From: an uncultured Megasphaera sp.
GTDB taxonomy: Bacteria > Bacillota > Negativicutes > Veillonellales > Megasphaeraceae
Assembly (NCBI GenBank): GCA_900554215.1
Contig: USGG01000002.1
Coordinates: 1 to 64,000 of the forward strand
Direction: 5' to 3'
DNA length: 64,000 nt
Made by a program: the position numbers and the translations under genes. A model generated the notes under the pieces. That model saw only the letters and a program-made list of their open reading frames with translations. It had not been told where the DNA came from and did not search any database. Below, piece after piece: positions 8,261 to 15,890 of this stretch (position 1 is the stretch's first letter; the number at the start of each line of letters is the position of its first letter).

Positions 8261-10207
8261 TTAATCAGCCGACTGTTTTTTACGAACAATTCCCATCAGC
8301 ACGGCCGCGACGACGACGCCTGCCGCCAGAGCCGCGACGTACATGAGCGGATTGGTCACGACGCCGAAGACGAAGATGCCGCCGTGAGGAGCCGGAACGG
8401 CGCAGTGAAAGAGCATGGACAGGGCCCCGGCAACGGCCGCGCCGACGGCGCAGGGCGGAATGATGTGCACCGGGTCGGATGCGGCAAAGGGGATAGCCCC
8501 TTCCGTAATGAAAGACAATCCCATGATGAAGTTCGTCACCGTAGACTGCCGTTCCTTCGCCGTGAATTTCTGCTTGAACAGCAGCATAGCCAGGGCAATG
8601 GCGATGGGAGGCACCATGCCGCCGATCATGACCGAAGCCATGATGCCCGAAGAAATGGCTTCGCCGGAGGCGCTCATGAGGGAGGCCGTGCCGAAGACGT
8701 AGGCCGCTTTATTGATGGGGCCGCCGAAGTCGATGGACATCATGCCGCCCAGGATAAAGCCGAGGACGATGCGGCTCGTCGTAGTCATGCTGTTCAGGAC
8801 GTCGAAGAGCCACGTGTTGAACAGTGCCGTCGGCGGGTTGATGATATAGGTCATGATAACCCCGATGAGAACGAGTCCCAGGACAGGATAAATCAGGATG
8901 GGCTTCGTGCCGTCCAGGGCCTGGGGCAGGTTGGAAAATACCTTCTTGAGCAGGATGATGAGGTACCCGGCGATGAACCCGGCAAAGAGGGCCCCGAAAA
9001 AGCCCGAGCCGCCTGTCGTAGCCAAAAAGCCGCCGACGATGCCCGGCATGAGGGCAGGCCGTTCGCCGATGCTCATGGCGATGTAGCCGGCCAGGATAGG
9101 CATCATCATGCTGAAGGCCAGACCGCCGATGTTTTTCAGGAAGGCCGCCAGAGGTGTACCCGTGCCGAACTGGGCCGTGCCGGCGTGCTCCATGTCGAAG
9201 AGGAAGGCCAGGGCGATGAGAATGCCGCCGCCGATGACGAAGGGCAGCATGTGGGATACGCCGTTCATGAGGTGCTTATAGATTTGACGGCCGGCGCTTT
9301 CCTTTTCCGCCGCATCCAGCGATACGGCCTCGGACGACGAGCTTTCGCCGTGGAAAATGGGGGCCTTGCCGTCGAGGACGGTCTGGATCAGTTCTTCCGG
9401 AATCTTGATGCCGTTGGCGACCTTCGTAAAGACGACGGGCTTGCCGGCAAAGCGCTGCGTCGGCACGTCCTTGTCGCAGGCGACGATGACGCCGACGGCC
9501 CGCTCGATATCCTCGGCAGTCAGATGGTTTTTGACGCCGCCGGAGCCGTTCGTTTCGATTTTAATGTCGACGCCCATAGCGGCTCCCTTGCTTTCCAGAG
9601 CTTCCGCCGCCATGTAGGTGTGGGCGATGCCCGTCGGGCAGGCCGTGACGCCGATGACGAAGGGCCGGTCCGACGGAGCGGGGGAAGCCGGTTCGTCAGC
9701 CGGAGCCGCTTCTGCCTCGGCAGCTTCTTCTTCCGCTTCCGCCGCCAGCTGGGCCGTTTCCGTCTCGTCGATGACGGCCAGGTATTCGTCGGCCGTCTTG
9801 GCGTTCATCAGCCGTTCCCGGAATTCGTCGTCCATGAGCATGCGGCTCAGGCGGCTCAGCACTTCCAGGTGGACGTTGGCTCCGCCGGCCGGGGCGGCGA
9901 TGAGGAAGAACAGGAAGGCCGGCTCGTCGTCCAGGCTGTCATATTCTACGCCCGAACGGACGATCATCGACGCCAGCCCCGGAGCGGACACGGCGTCCGT
10001 CTTGGCGTGGGGGATGGCGATGCCTTCGCCGATGCCCGTGCTGCCTTCGGCTTCGCGGGCCAGCACGGCCTTGCGGTATCCTTCCAGGTCCGTCACGTTG
10101 CCGCCTTTATTCATCAGGGATACGAGATGGTCGATCGCCGCGCCCTTGTCGGCGACGACGGCTTGTAAGTCGATACTTTCTTTTTTCAATAAATCTACAA
10201 TCCGCAT
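8261..10207 (-). CDS. fruA: PTS fructose transporter, fused EIIA-EIIB-EIIC
   Basis: 648 aa with all three fructose PTS modules in one chain. EIIA (1-150) has the active His in IPHAKTD. EIIB (about 173-270) has the phospho-Cys in VTACPTGIAHTYMAAEAL. EIIC (about 300-640) is the membrane channel, with about ten hydrophobic segments and conserved GGPINKAAYVFG and TEGAIPFAASDP. It imports fructose as fructose-1-phosphate, the substrate of the preceding fruK. Spacing of 34 nt to fruK supports one operon. A long open frame on the other strand is a GC-driven shadow. Confidence 0.96.
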   Translation of the reverse strand: MRIVDLLKKESIDLQAVVADKGAAIDHLVSLMNKGGNVTDLEGYRKAVLAREAEGSTGIGEGIAIPHAKTDAVSAPGLASMIVRSGVEYDSLDDEPAFLFFLIAAPAGGANVHLEVLSRLSRMLMDDEFRERLMNAKTADEYLAVIDETETAQLAAEAEEEAAEAEAAPADEPASPAPSDRPFVIGVTACPTGIAHTYMAAEALESKGAAMGVDIKIETNGSGGVKNHLTAEDIERAVGVIVACDKDVPTQRFAGKPVVFTKVANGIKIPEELIQTVLDGKAPIFHGESSSSEAVSLDAAEKESAGRQIYKHLMNGVSHMLPFVIGGGILIALAFLFDMEHAGTAQFGTGTPLAAFLKNIGGLAFSMMMPILAGYIAMSIGERPALMPGIVGGFLATTGGSGFFGALFAGFIAGYLIILLKKVFSNLPQALDGTKPILIYPVLGLVLIGVIMTYIINPPTALFNTWLFDVLNSMTTTSRIVLGFILGGMMSIDFGGPINKAAYVFGTASLMSASGEAISSGIMASVMIGGMVPPIAIALAMLLFKQKFTAKERQSTVTNFIMGLSFITEGAIPFAASDPVHIIPPCAVGAAVAGALSMLFHCAVPAPHGGIFVFGVVTNPLMYVAALAAGVVVAAVLMGIVRKKQSAD

Positions 10208-10241
10208 GAATTTACAATCTCCTTTTACCTACAAACCTGCG

Positions 10242-11150
10242 TTACGGCAGTTGGCCGTATACTTCTTTAATGTCATCTTCCGTCGCCAGCCAATCGTGGA
10301 AAGCCGAAGCGCTGCCGGCGCTGATGCCCATCTTGAGGGCCTCCTGCAGGTCGCCGCCCGACGATTCGAAGCCGGCTAAGAACCCGGCTACCATGCTGTC
10401 GCCGGCGCCGACGGAATTGACCAGCTTGCCCTTAGGCGACTGCATGCGGTATACCCGGCCGTCTTCGCCGAGGAGCAGGGCGCCGTCGCCGCCGAGGGAT
10501 ACGAGGACGTTGCGCGCGCCCATATCCTGAAGCTTTCTCGCGCATTCGGCGATTTCTTCGTCCGTCTTGAGGACGGTATCGAACAATTCGCCCAGCTCGA
10601 AGTTATTCGGCTTGACTAAAAAGGGCTTATATTTCATGACGTTTTTCAGCAAATCACCCGTCGCGTCAACGACGACCCGTACGGAGCGGCCTTCAAGGCG
10701 GCGCAGGATCCGTTCGTATATGTCGTCGGGAAGGGCGGCCGGGATGCTACCGGCCAATACGAGGGTATCGCCGTCGGCCATCCCGTCGATCTGGGCCATC
10801 AGGGCCTGCAGCTTGTCGTCGGGGATAACCGGCCCCATGCCGTTGACCGCCGTTTCGTCAGCTGCGCTGATCTTCAGGTTGATGCGCGAATAGCCTTCAT
10901 CCAGCACGATGAAATCGCAGTCGCTGCCGCATTCCAGGGCCAGCCGTTCTATTTCCCGTCCCGTAAAGCCGGCGATGAAGCCGAGCATTTTCGCCGGAAT
11001 GTGAAGATTTCCCAGTACCAGTGCTACGTTGACGCCTTTGCCGCCGGGATAAATCGTTTCTGCTTCGGCCCGGTTGATGTCGCCGGCCTTAAATTCCTTC
11101 ATCTGCACTACATAATCCAGCGAAGGATTGAACGTAACCGTATAAATCAA
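10242..11150 (-). CDS. fruK: 1-phosphofructokinase
   Basis: 302 aa PfkB-family sugar kinase. N-terminal YTVTFNPSLDYVV, the substrate-binding PGGKGVNVALVLGNL, and near the C-terminus the catalytic GAGDSMVAGFLAG with the base Asp. It phosphorylates fructose-1-phosphate to fructose-1,6-bisphosphate. The ATG overlaps the fruR stop by 4 nt (translational coupling); fruA follows. Confidence 0.96.
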   Translation of the reverse strand: MIYTVTFNPSLDYVVQMKEFKAGDINRAEAETIYPGGKGVNVALVLGNLHIPAKMLGFIAGFTGREIERLALECGSDCDFIVLDEGYSRINLKISAADETAVNGMGPVIPDDKLQALMAQIDGMADGDTLVLAGSIPAALPDDIYERILRRLEGRSVRVVVDATGDLLKNVMKYKPFLVKPNNFELGELFDTVLKTDEEIAECARKLQDMGARNVLVSLGGDGALLLGEDGRVYRMQSPKGKLVNSVGAGDSMVAGFLAGFESSGGDLQEALKMGISAGSASAFHDWLATEDDIKEVYGQLP

Positions 11151-11905
11151 AGGATATGCACCTCCGTCAAAGATTCATAAGAACTATAGTCCATGTCTTC
11201 TTCGCCCTTGGCCGTGACGATTGTGACCTGGGACAGGTCTGCAAAGGTGATGTTCGCAGACTGGCCGAATTTGCTGACGTCGGCCAATACGTACGCCTGC
11301 CGGCACTGCCGCACGGCCGCGCCCTTGCAGGCCGCTTCCTCCACGTCGGGCGTCGTGCAGCCCTCCTGAGGCGTCAGGCCGTTCGTGCCGAAAAAGCCCT
11401 TCGTAAAGTGGTAGCGGCTCAGCATGTCCCGCATTTCGCTGCCGATAACCGATTCGGTCTTTCCCTTGACCAGGCCGGGCAGGACGTACACCTTCACGCC
11501 GCTGCGGGCCAGCTTCTGGGCCGTTGGGAGGCCGTTGGTCACAAAGGACGCCTCGGAGCCGACGAGAAAATCGGCCATCTGCTCGACTGTCGAGCCGCCG
11601 TCGAGATATACGAAGTCGCCCGGACGGACCAGAGAGGCGGCAAACTGGGCGATGCGCCGTTTTTCCCCAATATGCAGGGAGTATTTGTCCTGCAAATCTT
11701 CCATGGCGGCGTCATAGGCTCCTTCCTTCAAGGACGTCGCCCCGCCGTGAACGCGCCGCAGCAGCCCTTCTTCGTCTAAGGCTGCCAAATCCCGCCGGAC
11801 CGTCGATTCGGAAATATCCAGATAATTAACCAGCTCCTGAACCGACACGGCGCCGTGCATGTTGACGATCCGCATGATTTCAGCTTGTCTTTCTTCGGTC
11901 AGCAT
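11147..11905 (-). CDS. fruR: DeoR family repressor of the fructose operon
   Basis: About 252 aa. N-terminal helix-turn-helix VSVQELVNYLDISESTVRRD followed by LDEEGLLRRVHGGA, the DeoR signature. The C-terminal domain has the sugar-phosphate sensing fold (FVYLDGGSTVEQMADFL, FFGTNGL). AAAGG abuts the upstream ATG, so the second ATG (11903-11905), 9 nt on, is chosen. As first gene of the unit it probably represses itself, with fructose-1-phosphate as inducer, through the TGATTGAAA repeats in front of it. Confidence 0.93.
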   Translation of the reverse strand: MLTEERQAEIMRIVNMHGAVSVQELVNYLDISESTVRRDLAALDEEGLLRRVHGGATSLKEGAYDAAMEDLQDKYSLHIGEKRRIAQFAASLVRPGDFVYLDGGSTVEQMADFLVGSEASFVTNGLPTAQKLARSGVKVYVLPGLVKGKTESVIGSEMRDMLSRYHFTKGFFGTNGLTPQEGCTTPDVEEAACKGAAVRQCRQAYVLADVSKFGQSANITFADLSQVTIVTAKGEEDMDYSSYESLTEVHIL

Positions 11906-11942
11906 GACCCTCATCCTTTCTGTTCAGTTCCTTTACACCTGC

Positions 11943-12006
11943 ATTATACAATCAATTTCTTTCTTTTTCAATCATTTTCTATCACAATTGCGTATTTTCA
12001 ATCATT
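11943..12006 (-). promoter_or_regulatory. fru operon promoter with FruR-type operator repeats
   Basis: Minus-strand -35 TTGAAA (11966-11971), 17-nt spacer and -10 TATAAT (11943-11948). Two identical 12-mers, AATGATTGAAAA on the minus strand, lie at 11965-11976 and 11995-12006, exactly 30 bp (about three helical turns) apart. The first contains the -35 box, and a partial third copy (GATTG) lies in the spacer. Confidence 0.75.
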
Positions 12007-12036
12007 AACAGTCAATTATGCGCACGAATCATATAT

Positions 12037-12052
12037 TGTGATTTATATCACA
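12037..12052. promoter_or_regulatory. CRP-like palindrome
   Basis: TGTGATTTATATCACA is a perfect match to the CRP half-site arrangement TGTGA-N6-TCACA. It lies between the divergent fru operon and the YbjN-like gene; its centre is about 73 bp before the predicted start of the latter and about 107 bp before that of the former. Confidence 0.6.
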
Positions 12053-12154
12053 GAAGAAGCAACAGGGTGGACGCAAATACAGAAGCCAGGGGCCGCAAAT
12101 TATGATATAATAGCCTGTAAGAGCATTAATTCTACTATACTAGGAGTGATTGTC

Positions 12155-12580
12155 ATGAATAAAAAAGCCGAAAGCTTCCAAGCATATTTAAAAGAAAAAA
12201 ATCTGGCCGCCTTTACAGTCGACGAAATCAAGGACGACCCGTTCCACACCGTCGTCTTCCGCTCGCAGCTCAATATCGACGGCAATAACCTGCCGACCAT
12301 CGTCATCGCCGACGACAGCATCTACGGCATCATCCGCATCTTAGTCGCCCCGAAGGTCCCCGAAGGAAGCGAAGGCCTCGCCAAGCTGCTCAACACGTAC
12401 AACCAGACGTACAAGGCCTTTAAGTATTACGTAGACAACAAGGGCTCCCTGATCCTGGATATTTCCATCGTCAGCGCCGACGAATCGCTGAACGGTGACC
12501 TCGTCTACGCCTTGTTCCAGACGGTCATCGAGCACCTGAACGAATCGTACAAGGACATTATGAAGGAAATCTGGAAATAA
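12155..12580 (+). CDS. YbjN-like conserved protein of unknown function
   Basis: 141 aa, acidic and soluble, no signal peptide. The alternating pattern (PTIVIADDSIYGIIRILVAPKV, then FKYYVDNKGSLILDISI, then a C-terminal helix) resembles the YbjN/type-III-chaperone-like fold, but this is a fold impression only. ATG 12155 has a TAGGAG ribosome binding site. A TATAAT at 12106-12111 lacks a good -35, which fits a promoter needing an activator such as one bound at the CRP-like site upstream. Confidence 0.6.
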   Translation: MNKKAESFQAYLKEKNLAAFTVDEIKDDPFHTVVFRSQLNIDGNNLPTIVIADDSIYGIIRILVAPKVPEGSEGLAKLLNTYNQTYKAFKYYVDNKGSLILDISIVSADESLNGDLVYALFQTVIEHLNESYKDIMKEIWK

Positions 12581-12590
12581 TAATTTGACG

Positions 12591-12619
12591 TCCCCTGCTG
12601 GTAAAGCAGGGGATTTTTT
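12591..12619 (+). terminator. Intrinsic terminator
   Basis: TCCCCTGCT pairs with AGCAGGGGA around a GGTAA-type loop, then six T (12614-12619). Confidence 0.9.
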
Positions 12620-12682
12620 CGATTATACCGGCATTACATTAAAACCATACGAATCTCCTATGAATAAATTAAATACTTTTTC

Positions 12683-12733
12683 TTGACATGCTGCATGTAA
12701 AGTAATACGCTACTATAGTAAAGTATTACTTTA
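12683..12733 (+). promoter_or_regulatory. abgT promoter region with palindromic operator
   Basis: TTGACA at 12683-12688. Downstream, TAAAGTATTACTTTA (12719-12733) is a 7-1-7 perfect palindrome, and a second copy of its half, GTAAAGTAATAC, lies at 12697-12708; AAAGTAATAC and GTATTACTTT form a 10-bp inverted repeat. This looks like a tandem binding site for an unknown repressor overlapping the start of transcription. Confidence 0.5.
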
Positions 12734-12793
12734 TCTCAATAGGGGAATGATAATGTATACCTTTACAGCATAATTACATAGGAGGGGATCCGT

Positions 12794-14335
12794 ATGAAAC
12801 ACACCGCTGCCGCCGTCGCTTACAGCGACGATACGCGCGGCTCTTTTCTCAAATGGTTGGAACGGGCAGGCAACAAGCTGCCCAATCCAGCTATTCTTTT
12901 TTTGATTTTCTTCATGGTGCTGGCCCTTTGCTCTTACGTCCTGCAGCTAGCCGGCATAACGGCCGTCAATCTCAAGACCAACGAAATCATCCATATCCGC
13001 AGCCTCATCAGCGCCGAAGGCTTGGACTGGCTCCTGACAAACCTCATCAAAAACTATATCAATTTCCCGCCTCTGGGCATGATCATCGTCCTGACCTTCG
13101 GCCTGGGCGTGGCGTCGGAAACGGGGCTGCTCCAGACGCTCATCCATCACTCCATGCACAACATCCCGCGGAAGTACGTGACACTGGCCGTCGTCTTCAT
13201 CAGCCTTATGAGCCACATCGCCTCCGACGCGGCCATCGTCATCATGCCGCCCTTAGCGGCCATGCTGTTTTATTCCATGGGACGCCATCCCTTAGTCGGC
13301 TTCGCCTGTTCCCTGGCCGCCATCTATTCGGGATTTACGGCCAATATCCTCATCGTCACGACGGATGTCCTCTTGTCGGGCATTACGACCCAGGCCATCC
13401 GCACCATCGACGCGACGATGACCGTCACGCCTATCGACAACTGGTATTTCATGTCCTTCGCCGTCTTTTACCTGACGGCTGTGACGACCTTCATTACGGA
13501 GAAATTCGTCGAGCCGCGCCTGGGCGTATATGACCCGGCCCACGCCCAGGAAAACCTGACCATTCCCGACGTGTCGCCGGAGGAAAAAAAGGCCCTGCGC
13601 CACACCCTCATCGCCGCCGTCCTGTACTTAGCCGTCGTCTTCCTCATGGCCTTTCCCGACAACGGCCTGCTCCGCAATCCCCAGACCCATTCGCTCCTGG
13701 GATCGCCTCTGCTGCGCGGCGTCATCCCGCTGCTGTGCGGCTTTCTCCTGACCGTCGGCCTGACCTACGGCGTGTCGATCCGTAAAATCCAAAACGCCGA
13801 CGACATGATACGCTGCATGACCAATGCCGTCAAAGGCCTGTCGGGCTTTTTGGTCATGGCCTTTTTCATCGCCCAGTTCATCGCGGCCTTCGCCTGGACC
13901 AATATGTCGACGATGATCGCCATGAAGGGGGCTCTGTTCCTGAAAGACGTCGGCATGACGGGACTGCCGGCCCTCATCTGCTTCATGCTCTTCGGCCAGC
14001 TCCTGGGCCTCTTTACATCCAGCGGCTCCGCCGTATGGGCCCTGCTGTCGACGGTCTTCGTTCCTATGTTTATGCTCCTGGGCTATCACCCGGCCTTCAT
14101 CCAGGCCGCCTTCCGGGCCGGAGACGGCGCGCTGAACACCGTAGCCCTGGTCAACCCGTTCCTGCCCCTGTTTTTGGAAATCATCCGCCGCTACAAAAAA
14201 GACAGCGGCATCGGCACCTACCTGTCACTCATGATGCCTTACGCCATGGCCTTCCTGGTCATGTGGTACGCCCTGTTCATCTTCTGGTATCTCACAGGCT
14301 GGCCCGTCGGCCCGGGTATTCCTCAGCGGTTATAA
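12794..14335 (+). CDS. abgT: AbgT family transporter
   Basis: 513 aa membrane protein with about 12 hydrophobic segments. Family segments: LERAGNKLPNPAILFLIF, FPPLGMIIVLTFGLGVASETGL, SHIASDAAIVIMPPLAAMLF and the C-terminal GDGALNTVALVNPFLPLFLEI. AbgT proteins import p-aminobenzoyl-glutamate or export sulfonamides; which applies here is unknown. Start ATG behind GGAGGGGA. Stands alone; palindromic operator upstream. Confidence 0.92.
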   Translation: MKHTAAAVAYSDDTRGSFLKWLERAGNKLPNPAILFLIFFMVLALCSYVLQLAGITAVNLKTNEIIHIRSLISAEGLDWLLTNLIKNYINFPPLGMIIVLTFGLGVASETGLLQTLIHHSMHNIPRKYVTLAVVFISLMSHIASDAAIVIMPPLAAMLFYSMGRHPLVGFACSLAAIYSGFTANILIVTTDVLLSGITTQAIRTIDATMTVTPIDNWYFMSFAVFYLTAVTTFITEKFVEPRLGVYDPAHAQENLTIPDVSPEEKKALRHTLIAAVLYLAVVFLMAFPDNGLLRNPQTHSLLGSPLLRGVIPLLCGFLLTVGLTYGVSIRKIQNADDMIRCMTNAVKGLSGFLVMAFFIAQFIAAFAWTNMSTMIAMKGALFLKDVGMTGLPALICFMLFGQLLGLFTSSGSAVWALLSTVFVPMFMLLGYHPAFIQAAFRAGDGALNTVALVNPFLPLFLEIIRRYKKDSGIGTYLSLMMPYAMAFLVMWYALFIFWYLTGWPVGPGIPQRL

Positions 14336-14355
14336 TTGAATTATTTAACAGATAA

Positions 14356-14405
14356 CAAAAAAATCAGGATCTTCCACTATTATTAGGGAAGACCCTGATT
14401 TTTTA
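14356..14405. terminator. Bidirectional terminator between convergent abgT and OFA genes
   Basis: AAAAAAATCAGG...CTTCC pairs with GGAAG..CCTGATTTTTT; the A and T runs flank the stem, so it can act on both strands. Confidence 0.85.
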
Positions 14406-14415
14406 TTGATGAAAT

Positions 14416-15684
14416 TTATTTGACAGACGCTTTTCTCACCGACCAATAGGCGTCCTGACCGGCAATGCCGTGGCGCGTCTTGTATTTCAAGACGGCCATG
14501 ACCAGCAGGGACGTGACGAAGAGGGCCGAGAAGACCTGCAGGGTAATGGAGTAGCTGTTCGTCGTTTCCTTGATCCACGACAGGAGCAGGGGACCGGCCA
14601 CGCCGGCGGCGCCCCAGGCCGTGAGGATGCGGCCGTGGATAGCACTCAGGGCCTTGGTGCCGAACAGGTCGCTGAGGTAGGCCGGCATGCAGGAGAAGCC
14701 GCCGCCGTAGCAGGTAATGATGAGCAGCACGATGATTTGAAAGCTGAAGGCGTTCGTTTCCGTCGACAGCTTGAAGAAGGCCAGGGCCTCGATGAAGAAA
14801 AAGAGGACGTACGTATTGGCCCGGCCGATATAATCCGATACGGTCGCCCAGGCGATGCGGCCGGCGCCGTTCAAAAAGCCGATGAGGCCGACCATGGACG
14901 CGGCAGCCATGGGCGACATGCCGACGACTTCCTGGGCCATCGGCGAGGCGACGGCCAGGAGGGCGATGCCGCAGGTGATATTGACGAAAAAGAGCCACCA
15001 AATCGTATAGAGCTGCCAGGTCTTCATGGCCTCTTTCAGGGAAAACTGCGGCATGGCATCGGCATAGACCGGGCCGGATGGCTTCGCCAGCTCTGTATCG
15101 GGACAGGGTATTTCGTCGTCCTTCGGCGGCGCTAAGTACAGGGACGAGGCTGTCATGACGACGAGATACACTGCGCCCAAGATGAGGAAGTTCGTCGCCA
15201 GGCCAAAATTAGCGACGAGAAGCTGCATCGCCGGACCGGCGATCATGCTGGCAAAGCCGAAGCCCATGATGGCCAAACCCGTGGCAAAGCCGCGGTTGTC
15301 GGGAAACCATTTGACCAGGGTCGAGACGGGCGTAATATATCCCGTCCCCAAGCCGATGCCGCCGATAACGCCGTAAAACAGATACAGCATAGGCAGGCTG
15401 CGGAATTCCATGGCCGCCGCCGTGCCGAACATAGCCGAAACGAAAAATAAGGTCGAAAGGAGGCCCGACTTACGGGGGCCGGCCTTTTGGACGAAGCTTC
15501 CCAGGCATCCGGCAGACAAACCTAAAAACAAGATAGCCAGCGAAAAGGTCCACGTCGTCTGCTGGAGCGTAAAGCCCATCGATTCCATAATGGGTTTGGT
15601 CAAGACGCTCCAGGCGTAGACGCTGCCGATGCAGATATGAATTCCCATGGCGGACAGGGCAATGAGCCAGCGATTTCTCTTCAT
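14416..15684 (-). CDS. OFA family (oxalate/formate antiporter-like) MFS transporter
   Basis: About 422 aa, 12 hydrophobic segments. IHICIGSVYAWSVLTKP, GIGLGTGYITPVSTLVKWFP and RGFATGLAIMGFGFAS are typical OFA blocks. Members exchange small organic anions such as oxalate or formate. The ATG at 15682-15684 follows AAAGGAGAC. Its leader holds a ZTP (pfl-type) riboswitch, tying expression to one-carbon shortage and suggesting that the substrate relates to formate or one-carbon supply. Confidence 0.88.
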   Translation of the reverse strand: MKRNRWLIALSAMGIHICIGSVYAWSVLTKPIMESMGFTLQQTTWTFSLAILFLGLSAGCLGSFVQKAGPRKSGLLSTLFFVSAMFGTAAAMEFRSLPMLYLFYGVIGGIGLGTGYITPVSTLVKWFPDNRGFATGLAIMGFGFASMIAGPAMQLLVANFGLATNFLILGAVYLVVMTASSLYLAPPKDDEIPCPDTELAKPSGPVYADAMPQFSLKEAMKTWQLYTIWWLFFVNITCGIALLAVASPMAQEVVGMSPMAAASMVGLIGFLNGAGRIAWATVSDYIGRANTYVLFFFIEALAFFKLSTETNAFSFQIIVLLIITCYGGGFSCMPAYLSDLFGTKALSAIHGRILTAWGAAGVAGPLLLSWIKETTNSYSITLQVFSALFVTSLLVMAVLKYKTRHGIAGQDAYWSVRKASVK

Positions 15685-15722
15685 GATATCGTCTCCTTTG
15701 ACTTGTCCCGCCGCGGCAATAC

Positions 15723-15852
15723 AAAAAGCCGGCCGGCTGGACAAAGAATAGATGTACTCTTGCCCAGACGGTCGGCGTGTATGTCACCGTGCAGTCCACG
15801 TGGTTATTCCACTTCATTCCGTCAGTCCTGCACTGTATAGGTACGTTGTTAT
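15723..15852 (-). promoter_or_regulatory. ZTP (pfl motif) riboswitch with overlapping terminator
   Basis: Minus-strand leader from about 15852. It has GGACTGACGG (cf. ACUGGCG), the hairpin GTGGAATAACCAC (cf. GUGGGAAACCAC) and GCCGACCGTCTGGGCA (cf. GCCGACCGCCUGGGCA), the conserved parts of the ZTP aptamer in the right order (about 15838-15758). The 3' conserved strand can instead pair with TGTCCAGCCGGCCGGC to form a long terminator ending in TTTTT (15776-15723). This is the expected aptamer/terminator switch: ligand binding blocks termination. Confidence 0.88.
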
Positions 15853-15858
15853 GATATG

Positions 15859-15887
15859 ATTATACGGATTTAGAGCATACCTGTCAA
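15859..15887 (-). promoter_or_regulatory. Promoter of the OFA gene
   Basis: Minus strand TTGACA (15882-15887), 17-nt spacer, TATAAT (15859-15864): a full consensus promoter for the riboswitch leader. Confidence 0.9.
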
Positions 15888-15890
15888 GAA

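Noticed and set aside
8255..10168. 637-codon plus-strand open frame opposite fruA
   Set aside because: It is the exact antisense of a complete EIIABC protein; its predicted sequence is rich in Arg, Gly, Asp and His with no domain, as expected from the third-position GC bias.
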